DNA of 64,000 bases from Duncaniella dubosii (GTDB lineage: Bacteria; Bacteroidota; Bacteroidia; Bacteroidales; Muribaculaceae), in NCBI RefSeq assembly GCF_004803915.1, contig NZ_CP039396.1, positions 3,038,001-3,102,000 of the forward strand. The letters are read 5' to 3'. A program made the translations under genes and the position numbers. How positions within the stretch are numbered: the stretch's first letter is position 1; every line of letters starts with the position of its first letter. Below, piece after piece: positions 55,637 to 63,121 of the stretch. The notes beneath the pieces are model-generated. The model saw nothing but the letters and a program-made list of their open reading frames with translations, was not told the origin of the DNA and did no database searches.

Positions 55637-56725
55637 ATGATTGCAGTTTTCCTGTCGCTTCTCTCATTGCTGATTCCTCAGGACAGCGCGGAGATTGTGT
55701 TTGCCGGTGATGCGATGCAGCATCAGCGACAGATTAACGCGGCCATGCAGCAGGACGGCTCTCTCGACTACTCCCCCTATTTCACATCGCTCTCTCCCTA
55801 TATTTCCTCGGCCGATTTCGCCGTAGTGAATCTTGAAACTCCACTTGGCGGCGCACCCTATTCAGGTTACCCTATGTTTTGTGCGCATGACAACTATGTC
55901 GACGCGCTCAGAGATGCCGGCTTCAATCTTATCCTGACCGCCAACAACCACATTCTTGACAGACGCGACAAAGGCGTGATAAGAACTATAAACACATTGG
56001 AAAGAAAAGGAGCCCCGTATATCGGCGTATATCGCAACCTCGCTCATCGCGATTCCATACTGCCGATGATTCATGACATCAATGGGTTTAAAGTCGCGTT
56101 TCTCAACTACACTTACGGCACGAACGGCATTACTAAAAGAAGCGACATTGAGATCGACTATATTGACCGTGCGCGTATAGTATCCGACATAAGCAATGCA
56201 CGAAAGAAAGGCGCTGAGATCATAGCAGTGTGCATTCACTGGGGAGAGGAATATAAACTCCTGCCCAACGCATCTCAAAAAAGTCTGGCAAAATTTCTGG
56301 CTGATTCGGGAGTCGAACTTATAATCGGAGGACATCCGCATGTGATCCAGCCGATGGAGCTGAAAATCCACCGACCGACAGGCCGTCCATGCTTCACAGT
56401 ATACTCGTTAGGCAACTTCATCTCATCAATGCGCACCACCGACACACGTGGAGGTGCTATGGCCCGTGTGAAACTCGCACGCGACGTGTTCGGCCGTGCG
56501 TACGTATGCAAAGCAAGCTACCGGCTTGTATTCACACAACCGGCATTAGGTAACAGCGACAATTTCATGCTTCTCCCTGCGGAAAGTCAGAAGCTGCACA
56601 AATCGATGGATCATTTCCGCAGAGGTTTCATCCGCAATGCTGTCAACATTTTTGACCGTCACAATATCAACGTTCCACGCGACACAACAGTAATATTGCC
56701 GAAAACAGTTTCCCTCATCGATTAA
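55637..56725 (+). CDS. CapA-family protein (poly-gamma-glutamate/metallophosphatase fold)
   Basis: A 362-residue protein of the PGA-synthesis CapA family. A short hydrophobic N-terminus (MIAVFLSLLSLLIP) suggests export or anchoring. Family motifs are IVFAGDAMQHQRQ (GD metal site), FAVVNLETPLGG, LILTANNHILDR, ICVHWGEEYKLLP-like AVCIHWGEEY and IIGGHPHVIQPMEL. CapB/CapC are not nearby, so a capsule role is not implied; the fold is a calcineurin-like phosphatase and the substrate is open. I use ATG 55637; a GTG six bases upstream is also possible. Confidence 0.85.
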   Translation: MIAVFLSLLSLLIPQDSAEIVFAGDAMQHQRQINAAMQQDGSLDYSPYFTSLSPYISSADFAVVNLETPLGGAPYSGYPMFCAHDNYVDALRDAGFNLILTANNHILDRRDKGVIRTINTLERKGAPYIGVYRNLAHRDSILPMIHDINGFKVAFLNYTYGTNGITKRSDIEIDYIDRARIVSDISNARKKGAEIIAVCIHWGEEYKLLPNASQKSLAKFLADSGVELIIGGHPHVIQPMELKIHRPTGRPCFTVYSLGNFISSMRTTDTRGGAMARVKLARDVFGRAYVCKASYRLVFTQPALGNSDNFMLLPAESQKLHKSMDHFRRGFIRNAVNIFDRHNINVPRDTTVILPKTVSLID

Positions 56726-56880
56726 TGACGCATCGACAATTTCGTCACACATATTACTAAAAAGTGGACTGTCTGTCATTTTTGCAGTATTTTTAACAGA
56801 ATTTGTCAGTTTTCCATTCTGGCATTTTGTTTGCTATATTGTTCTAAGTAATAAATATAAAAAACTTAAACCGATATATT

Positions 56881-57852
56881 ATGCAAAAAGGACAGATTGG
56901 AGTAACAACCGAAAACATATTTCCGGTCATAAAAAAATTCCTCTACTCCGACCACGAAATTTTTCTTCGCGAACTCGTATCCAATGCCATTGATGCGACC
57001 CAGAAGCTGAAAACACTTGCCTCATTCGGAGATTTCAAAGGTGAGCTCGGCGAAATGAAAGTCCGCGTAACCGTCGATAAGGAAGCGGGCACTCTCACTG
57101 TAAGCGACCACGGTATCGGAATGACATCTGAAGACATTGATAAATATATAAATCAGATTGCCTTCTCAGGCGCGGAAGAGTTCCTTAATAAATACAAAGA
57201 TACCGCCAACGCCATCATAGGTCATTTCGGACTCGGCTTCTACTCTGCATTTATGGTAGCAAAGAAAGTCGAAATTCGTTCGCTAAGCTACAAGGAAGGT
57301 GCTGAAGCAGTGAAATGGACATGTGACGGAAGCCCTGAATACGCTATGGAGCCCACCGACAAAGCCGAACACGGTACGGACATCGTGCTCTACATAGACG
57401 ATGACAACAAGGAATTTCTCGAACAGGCACGCATTGACACCCTGTTGAAGAAATATTGCCGCTTCCTTCCTGTCCCTGTAATTTCCGGCAAAGAGCAAGA
57501 ATGGAAAGACGGTAAATATGTCGACACCGACAAGGACAAAATTGTCAACGATACCGAACCGGCATGGACCAAGAAACCGTCTGAACTGACTGACGAGGAT
57601 TACCGCAAATTCTACCATGAGCTTTATCCCGGACAGGAAGATCCATTGTTCTGGATTCATCTTAACGTTGACTATCCTTTCACTCTTACAGGCATCCTGT
57701 TCTTCCCAAAAATTAAAAGCAACCTTGACATCCGCAAGAACCGCATCCAGCTCTATTGCAATCAGGTCTATGTGACAGATTCAGTCGAAGGTGTCGTGCC
57801 TGAGTTCATGATGCTTCTTCAAGGTGTCATCGACTCGCCAGACATCCCCTGA
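56881..57852 (+). CDS. htpG: Chaperone HtpG (Hsp90), N-terminal part (frameshifted)
   Basis: The ATP-binding and part of the middle domain of bacterial Hsp90. GHKL motifs are ELVSNAIDATQKLK, VSDHGIGMTSEDIDKYINQIA, and IIGHFGLGFYSAFMVA; the middle domain begins with FLPVPVISGKE and includes LFFPKIKSNLDIRKNRIQLYCNQVYV. The frame is lost at a run of four Cs (57846-57849) that should be five: DSPDIPLNVSRSYLQ becomes DSPDIP-stop. Confidence 0.92.
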   Translation: MQKGQIGVTTENIFPVIKKFLYSDHEIFLRELVSNAIDATQKLKTLASFGDFKGELGEMKVRVTVDKEAGTLTVSDHGIGMTSEDIDKYINQIAFSGAEEFLNKYKDTANAIIGHFGLGFYSAFMVAKKVEIRSLSYKEGAEAVKWTCDGSPEYAMEPTDKAEHGTDIVLYIDDDNKEFLEQARIDTLLKKYCRFLPVPVISGKEQEWKDGKYVDTDKDKIVNDTEPAWTKKPSELTDEDYRKFYHELYPGQEDPLFWIHLNVDYPFTLTGILFFPKIKSNLDIRKNRIQLYCNQVYVTDSVEGVVPEFMMLLQGVIDSPDIP

Positions 57853-58922
57853 ACGTGTCACGTTCATATCTCCAGAGTGATACAGCCGTAAAAAAAATCT
57901 CTGGCTACATCACCAAGAAAGTGGCATCACGACTTGACGAACTTTTCAAGGAAAACAGAGCCGATTTCGAGGCAAAATGGGATGACATCAAGATTTTTAT
58001 CGAGTATGGCATGCTGACAGACGAGAAATTCTGCGACTCAGCCATGAAGTTCGCCCTTCTCCGCGACACAGAGGGAAAATATTTCACTCTTGACGAATAC
58101 CGCACCCTCGTTGAAGCGTCCCAGACCGACAAGGACGGCAACGTAGTCTATATTTATGCGACCGATGTAACCGCCCAATACAATTATATCCATTCTGCAA
58201 ACGAGAAAGGCTACAATGTGCTGCTCATGGACGGACAGCTTGACGGCCATTTCATTTCTATGCTTGAAAGCAAGCTTGAAAAGACCCATTTCGTGCGCGT
58301 AGACAGCGATGTCGCCGAGAAACTCATCCCGAAAGAGGAGGCCAAGGACAGTGGTCTTACATCGGAACAGATTTCACTCCTTACCCCACTATTCCGCAGC
58401 CAGATTCCTGCCGTAGAAAAAGCAGATTTCCTCGTGTCGTTCGAATCGCTCGATCCTGCAGCCAACCCGATTCTCATCACTCAGAACGAATATATGCGAC
58501 GCATGAAAGACATGGCGGCCACTCAGCCCGGCATGAGTTTCTATGCAGAACTTCCAGACAGTTATAACCTTATCGTCAACACTTCGCAGCCTGTCGTTGC
58601 GAAAATTCTTGACGAAGCCGAGAAGGCTCTTTCCGAAAAGCTTGCTCCCATCAACGGCACTATTGACGCAGACAACGAAAAGATTACCGTTCTCCGCTCT
58701 GAAATCAAGGACAATAAACCTACCGACGAGCAAAAGGCCGAAGAAAAGCAACTTTCCGACAATGTCGAGAAGAACCGTATGGAAAAGGAAGAGATCATAG
58801 CCCGCTATGCTTCCGAGAAGCCGGTTGTGAAACAGGCCATAGACCTCGCTCTTCTTGCAAACGGACTTCTCCGTGGACGCGACCTCAATGAATTTATCAA
58901 CCGTTCAGTGAAAATGCTCTAA
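57852..58922 (+). CDS. htpG: Chaperone HtpG, middle and C-terminal part (frameshifted)
   Basis: Begins NVSRSYLQSDTAVKKISGYI, the segment that directly follows DIPL in HtpG, then KIFIEYGMLTDEKF, VYIYATDVTAQYNYIHSANEKGYNVLLMDG and the C-terminal dimerisation domain. With the missing C restored HtpG is about 681 residues. The C-terminal 100 residues contain a Glu/Lys-rich helical segment (SEIKDNKPTDEQKAEEKQLS). A hairpin terminator lies at 58954. Confidence 0.9.
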   Translation, partial: NVSRSYLQSDTAVKKISGYITKKVASRLDELFKENRADFEAKWDDIKIFIEYGMLTDEKFCDSAMKFALLRDTEGKYFTLDEYRTLVEASQTDKDGNVVYIYATDVTAQYNYIHSANEKGYNVLLMDGQLDGHFISMLESKLEKTHFVRVDSDVAEKLIPKEEAKDSGLTSEQISLLTPLFRSQIPAVEKADFLVSFESLDPAANPILITQNEYMRRMKDMAATQPGMSFYAELPDSYNLIVNTSQPVVAKILDEAEKALSEKLAPINGTIDADNEKITVLRSEIKDNKPTDEQKAEEKQLSDNVEKNRMEKEEIIARYASEKPVVKQAIDLALLANGLLRGRDLNEFINRSVKML

Positions 58923-58953
58923 CGCAAATCAACTGTTATAATTAAACCCGATT

Positions 58954-58993
58954 AAGCGCATCTTGTCATATCTACGTGTGGCAAGATGCGCTT
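58954..58993 (+). terminator. htpG terminator
   Basis: Perfect 12-bp stem, AAGCGCATCTTG at 58954-58965 with 58982-58993, followed by TT and a short T-run. Confidence 0.7.
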
Positions 58994-59134
58994 TTCAGTA
59001 TCATTAACATACATTAATCTACATGGGCAATATTTTAGCTCACATCATTCACTATCTTTGCAAAGTCAACCACTCATTCTCCATTACCACCCCGTAATAC
59101 TCCTCACTTTTCTCACTTCTCAAAACCAGCTATC

Positions 59135-59356
59135 ATGAAAACTTCATTTGTCATCAGTCCGCGTGTCATCAATACAATCAACTCACTCCAACCGGCCGAT
59201 CGCACACCTATCAGCAATGCCCTGAGCATGGAATTCATTCTCGGGCAAAACCCGGAGGACACGTTGACGCCGATGCAGAACATTATTTACGCAATCATCC
59301 GATTCTACGTGACACAGGATTCAAAACGCTTTTCCCATCCGAAAACTGCAAGCTAA
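59135..59356 (+). CDS. Small protein of unknown function
   Basis: A 73-residue protein, MKTSFVISPRVINTINSLQPADRTP..., with an amphipathic, mostly helical profile, no signal peptide and no membrane segment. I do not recognise a family. A TATCTTTG -7 element lies at 59053-59060, about 75 bases before the start, and a hairpin (59438-59470) lies after it, so it has the marks of an independent transcript. The balanced composition and the central sequence LSMEFILGQNPEDTLTPMQNIIYAIIRFYV look protein-like. Confidence 0.55.
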   Translation: MKTSFVISPRVINTINSLQPADRTPISNALSMEFILGQNPEDTLTPMQNIIYAIIRFYVTQDSKRFSHPKTAS

Positions 59357-59437
59357 GACTATGCAGGCACACATCATTGTCAACAGATTTCAACTTCAAT
59401 AAGCTGATTAGCAAAAATCTTGATTCGTTAAAACTAC

Positions 59438-59470
59438 GATGTGGGCACTCTGAGACAGAGCGCCCACATC
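59438..59470. terminator. Hairpin between the small gene and the GHL10 hydrolase gene
   Basis: GATGTGGGCACTCTG at 59438-59452 pairs with 59456-59470 with a single mismatch, 3-base loop, between converging genes. Confidence 0.65.
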
Positions 59471-59513
59471 AAATTCAATATATCTCCACAAGAAAGATTA
59501 TCCGATATGCCGG

Positions 59514-60377
59514 TTAAAGGAAAACAGGGTCGGATTCAACCGAATCCCCGTCAATTGCAGTCACAGCATAACCCATCCCCATAGGGACAGCGACAGAGCA
59601 ACCATAACTGATCCTGACAAGATACCTGCTGTCTATGCCGTCACCTCCGGTATCCATAATTTCCTCCCTCGACAGATGAGCCGGGAAAGCGTAGACAGCA
59701 TAACGCCGCAACTTCCCGGAATCACATTTTTGCTCCCTCCATGACAATACTCCTCCTTTTGATGACAGCCCGCTCGGCGACAATGGTTTCTCGCCACCTT
59801 TTCGACATATCCTCGGAGATAGCGCTTTGCTCGAATAATGCTCGCGCGCTATGTCCTGCGATAGCTTACCAAGAAACTTGGCGCTATAAAACACAGACCC
59901 GAACTCGCCTGTCATACTAAGAGCCCTGTTAGCTTCTACTTGACGCAAAATCTCACTACGCTGCGATGGCGTATTATTCTTTTCAAGAGGAGCAAGCGTC
60001 ATGCTCGAATAGAAATGACATCCATATAGCCCCGCCGCGTTGCTCCACCAACGCACCAATGGTTCATAAGGCGCTGTCGAGTGAGTCGTCGGCCAATAGA
60101 TTTGCGGAGAAATAAAGTCTACAGTCTGCTGGTAAAGCCAGCCGAGAGGGTCTGAATAGATTTCTTTATATTGCCAATCGTCAGCCTTAACCCCACACGG
60201 CAGCATTCCCCATTTATCGGAAGATGTATGCGACTTTCCGGCAACACCGGCCGGCGAGATTCCGAATCTAACATCAGGACGCGTATCAAGAAGCATGCAA
60301 TGTATATCGGCCACCGTTTTATGCACGTTAGCCCTTCGCCAGTCCCAAAACTCATCCACGGAGACTGCTCCTGCCAA
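59514..60377 (-). CDS. GHL10-type glycosyl hydrolase, C-terminal part (frameshifted)
   Basis: Contains the second half of a GHL10 (DUF187) hydrolase: VDEFWDWRRANVHKTVADI, DVRFGISPAGVAG, VDFISPQIYWPTTHSTAPYEPLVRWWSNAA, followed by about 110 residues that look like a C-terminal fibronectin-type or similar beta domain (LRRYAVYAFPAHLS...YGCSVAVPMGMGYAVTAIDG). The join to the N-terminal part is restored by one G at about 60370-60371 (WQGAVSVDEFW). Confidence 0.8.
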   Translation of the reverse strand: MAGAVSVDEFWDWRRANVHKTVADIHCMLLDTRPDVRFGISPAGVAGKSHTSSDKWGMLPCGVKADDWQYKEIYSDPLGWLYQQTVDFISPQIYWPTTHSTAPYEPLVRWWSNAAGLYGCHFYSSMTLAPLEKNNTPSQRSEILRQVEANRALSMTGEFGSVFYSAKFLGKLSQDIAREHYSSKALSPRICRKGGEKPLSPSGLSSKGGVLSWREQKCDSGKLRRYAVYAFPAHLSREEIMDTGGDGIDSRYLVRISYGCSVAVPMGMGYAVTAIDGDSVESDPVFL

Positions 60378-61030
60378 AGAGCATAATCAGGAGCATCTGA
60401 TGTTTCCGGGATACGGTTTGGGTAAAAATAGTCGTCAAACACAAGTCCGTCGACAGCATAGCCGGTAACTATCTCACGGCATATATTGACGATATGCTCA
60501 CGCACCTCTTCAATCCCCGGGTTAAACACGGTGTATTTCCCATACGACAGCAACCAGCCTTGATCTTTCCATTTTCTGTCAATATCGCTGTCGTAGTTAG
60601 TTCCAGCGCTCCATCTGAACGGGTTTACCCACGCATAGCACTCCAGACCGCGCTTGTGGCATTCATTGACCACAAATTCCAAAGGATCCCATCCGGGAGA
60701 TATACCTCTTTTGCCTGATATAAACGAAGACCACGGCTCAAGTTTTGAATCGTACATCACATCCGCCATGCCACGCACTTGAAAAAAGACCGATGTCAGA
60801 TTCATTTTTTCGCAACGGTCAAGCAACTCCATCATCTCGGCCTTCTGTTTCCTCTGTATCGCAGGTGTCGTTCCCGTCACAGATGGCCAGTCAATCCCCC
60901 ATACGGTTGCAAGCCACACACCGCGCATTTCACGTTTGGGAGAACCGCCCCATACCGGAAGCGCACATACTCCCGCCGAAACCATCAGAGAGAAAATGAA
61001 AAAGAGCCTTATGCTAATATTCTTGACCAT
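60119..61030 (-). CDS. GHL10-type glycosyl hydrolase, N-terminal part (frameshifted)
   Basis: Starts with a signal peptide (MVKNISIRLFFIFSLMVSAGVCALPVWGG), so the enzyme acts outside the cytoplasm. REMRGVWLATVWGIDWPSV, LTSVFFQVRGMADVMYDS, GLECYAWVNPFRWSAG, and YAVDGLVFDDYFYPN are typical of the GHL10 TIM barrel. Sense translation ends at DAPDYALWQ near 60370; what follows to 60119 is out of frame. Restored length about 505 residues. Substrate unknown; family members are linked to cell wall or peptidoglycan glycans. Confidence 0.8.
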   Translation of the reverse strand: MVKNISIRLFFIFSLMVSAGVCALPVWGGSPKREMRGVWLATVWGIDWPSVTGTTPAIQRKQKAEMMELLDRCEKMNLTSVFFQVRGMADVMYDSKLEPWSSFISGKRGISPGWDPLEFVVNECHKRGLECYAWVNPFRWSAGTNYDSDIDRKWKDQGWLLSYGKYTVFNPGIEEVREHIVNICREIVTGYAVDGLVFDDYFYPNRIPETSDAPDYALWQEQSPWMSFGTGEGLTCIKRWPIYIACFLIRVLMLDSESRRPVLPESRIHLPINGECCRVGLRLTIGNIKKSIQTLSAGFTSRL

Positions 61031-61226
61031 GTATTTAATGTTTTTATTGACAAATTTAGCTGAATTTATCGAATTTTAGCCTCATCCTGATATAATAATA
61101 CGGAATAATGTTATTTTTACTAAAAATATCGGTCGTCAATTGCTCAAAATTGCCAAAAATGCGTTAAATTTGCAAGTTGAAAAATCAATTCTCACGAAGA
61201 CCACCAAATAATCAGTGATCACAAAA

Positions 61227-61610
61227 ATGCGAAAGTACTTAGTCTTGCTTGCAACCGCCATGATCTTCACATCGTGTGGAGAGTATCAGCGCGTGCTCAA
61301 AAGCAATGACGCAAACTATCGTCTCGATTATGCCAAGCGAGCTTTCGAAGCGAAAAAATACACTCAGGCATCAACTGCGCTTGAAGACATCGTCACTCAG
61401 TTCAAAGGTTCTGAAAAGGCTGAAGACGCTCTCTACCTTCTTGCCCTCTCAAACTATGAGAACAAAGACTACCAGACTTCAGGGGAATACTTCAAGACAT
61501 ATTACAGCCGTTTCCCGAAAGGTAAATATACAGAATTAGCCCGTTTCTATACAGGCTACGGATATTACCTCGACTCCCCGAGCCTCAGCTCGACCAGTCA
61601 GGGACAATAA
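61227..61610 (+). CDS. bamD: Outer membrane assembly lipoprotein BamD, N-terminal part (frameshifted)
   Basis: A lipoprotein of the BAM complex. The signal MRKYLVLLATAMIFTSCGEYQ ends in a lipobox with Cys near residue 17. Helical TPR-like repeats follow: LDYAKRAFEAKKYTQASTALEDIVTQFKGSEKAEDALYLLALSNYENKDYQTSGEYFKTYYSRFPKG in overlapping pieces. I use ATG 61227; a GTG at 61215 is also in frame. The frame is lost after LDSP, where four Cs (61576-61579) should be five. A TAAATTTG -7 element is at 61165-61172. Confidence 0.85.
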   Translation: MRKYLVLLATAMIFTSCGEYQRVLKSNDANYRLDYAKRAFEAKKYTQASTALEDIVTQFKGSEKAEDALYLLALSNYENKDYQTSGEYFKTYYSRFPKGKYTELARFYTGYGYYLDSPSLSSTSQGQ

Positions 61611-62026
61611 AGGCCATTGAAGAACTCCAGTCATTCCTTGACTATTTTCCTAAAAGCGACAAAGTATCAATCGCCCAGAATGCCATCTTTGAACTTCAGG
61701 ACAAACTGACCCTGAAACAGCTTGAAAACGCCCAGCTATATTACAACCTTGGCAGCTATCAGGGTAACAACTACGAAAGCGCTGTAATAGTCGCCAAGAA
61801 TGCCATCAAGGACTATCCCTATTCAAAATACAAAGAAGACCTTGAACTGCTCGTCCTGAAAGCCAGATATCAGGAAGCACGCGAAAGTATCGACGAAAAG
61901 AAAGCAGACCGCTTCCGCGAAGTCATCGACGAATATTACTCCTATATAAATAACTACCCCGACACTCCCAACCGCGAAGAGGCCGACAATATTTTCAAAA
62001 TCGCCCAGCGCTATGTCAAGGACTAA
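61580..62026 (+). CDS. bamD: BamD, C-terminal part (frameshifted)
   Basis: Reading from 61580 gives EPQLDQSGTIKAIEELQSFL followed by more TPR-like helices (YNLGSYQGNNYESAVIVAKN, YKEDLELLVLKARYQEARES) and a normal end FKIAQRYVKD at the TAA of 62024-62026. There is no own start codon; it is simply the rest of bamD. Whole protein about 266 residues, normal for BamD. rpoZ follows after 51 bases. Confidence 0.85.
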   Translation, partial: EPQLDQSGTIKAIEELQSFLDYFPKSDKVSIAQNAIFELQDKLTLKQLENAQLYYNLGSYQGNNYESAVIVAKNAIKDYPYSKYKEDLELLVLKARYQEARESIDEKKADRFREVIDEYYSYINNYPDTPNREEADNIFKIAQRYVKD

Positions 62027-62077
62027 CCACAAGGAGTAACAAGCACAAGCAACAACTACATAAACCTCAGAGATATA

Positions 62078-62413
62078 ATGGACTACAAGAAGACCAACGC
62101 ACCTCTCAACACTCAGACCCGCGACCTCATCAAAATGAGCGAGGACACCGGCAACGTTTATGAAACCGTATGTATCATCGCCAAACGCTCAAATCAGATC
62201 GCCGGCGAGATGAAACACGACCTCGAAAAGAAACTTCAGGAATTCGCATCGCTAAGCGACAACCTTGAGGAAATCTCGGAAAACCGCGAACAGATTGAAA
62301 TCTCACGCTTCTACGAGCGCCTCCCCAAGCCCACTCTGATTGCTACTCAGGAATATCTTGAACACAAGATCCATTTCCGTAATCCCGCAAAAGACCATCT
62401 AAACATGGACTAA
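62078..62413 (+). CDS. rpoZ: DNA-directed RNA polymerase omega subunit (Bacteroidota type)
   Basis: A 111-residue protein, MDYKKTNAPLNTQTRDLIKM..., matching the Bacteroidota-specific form of the RNA polymerase omega/Rpb6 subunit. The core VYETVCIIAKRSNQIAGEMKHDLEKKLQEFA corresponds to the conserved omega helices that clamp the beta-prime subunit. Position directly after bamD is usual for this phylum. Confidence 0.82.
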   Translation: MDYKKTNAPLNTQTRDLIKMSEDTGNVYETVCIIAKRSNQIAGEMKHDLEKKLQEFASLSDNLEEISENREQIEISRFYERLPKPTLIATQEYLEHKIHFRNPAKDHLNMD

Positions 62414-62477
62414 ACCATATCGGCTCCTGACAAAAGGGTATACATGCCAAGTTTTGCCATCGTTTTTCCCGCAAAGG

Positions 62478-62509
62478 TTTGGATTTATCAAAGTTAATGC
62501 TTACCTTTG
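62478..62509 (+). promoter_or_regulatory. rpsO promoter
   Basis: TTTG at 62478-62481, 20-base spacer, TACCTTTG at 62502-62509; the start codon lies 66 bases downstream at 62575. Confidence 0.65.
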
Positions 62510-62574
62510 TACGCTCTTTTAGAGCAAATATCTATTTATCATATATCATTAACCACTTTTAAACATCTGTATCA

Positions 62575-62850
62575 ATGCACTTGAACTCTGATGAAAAAGT
62601 AGAAATCTTTGAGAAGTACGGTAAGGGCAAGACTGACACTGGCTCACCTGAAGCACAGATTGCATTATTCTCAGTCCGTATCGCTCATTTGACTGAACAC
62701 CTCAAGTCAAATCACAAAGATTATACGACAGCACGAGCTCTTAAGGCTTTGGTAGGTAAGCGTCGTCGACTTCTCGACTATCTCATCCGCAAGGATATCA
62801 ACCGCTACCGCGCCATCATCGCCCAGAAAGAGCTCGGTATCAGAAAGTAA
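62575..62850 (+). CDS. rpsO: 30S ribosomal protein S15
   Basis: A 91-residue S15: FEKYGKGKTDTGSPEAQIALFSVRIAHLTEHLKSNHKD, then RALKALVGKRRRLLDYLIRKD, conserved along its whole length. S15 binds 16S rRNA early in 30S assembly. Own promoter upstream and a strong terminator (62889-62920) downstream, so it is a single-gene transcript. Confidence 0.97.
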   Translation: MHLNSDEKVEIFEKYGKGKTDTGSPEAQIALFSVRIAHLTEHLKSNHKDYTTARALKALVGKRRRLLDYLIRKDINRYRAIIAQKELGIRK

Positions 62851-62888
62851 TTTTTCCAGCTTGTGGACAAATTCACTTGAAGATTACA

Positions 62889-62920
62889 AAAGAGTCCTGA
62901 TTTTTTAATCAGGACTCTTT
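62889..62920 (+). terminator. rpsO terminator
   Basis: Perfect 14-bp stem, AAAGAGTCCTGATT at 62889-62902 with 62907-62920, loop TTTT, followed by cttttatt. Confidence 0.85.
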
Positions 62921-63121
62921 CTTTTATTCTAAAAGTACCGTACCCGGAACGATATAGAGAAAACAATATGCACCAAACATCAATCCTTCGATAAAAGTTA
63001 TTAATTTTTTAATTTAAACCGCCAACAATTGAGCTTAAATTCCTTCAAATAGTGAGTATTTTTCATTAACTTTGCACTTTCAAAATCATAGTTTCCAAAA
63101 TAAGTTCAGAAATTACTACCG

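Noticed and set aside
55637..56725. CapA as part of a capsule locus
   Set aside because: No capB/capC or polysaccharide genes flank it; the fold is shared with general metallophosphatases.
13247..61580. Programmed ribosomal frameshifting in purL, galE, ftsK, ffh, htpG and others
   Set aside because: No consistent slippery heptamer plus downstream structure, all need the same +1-base repair, and the homologous families are not known to use frameshifting.
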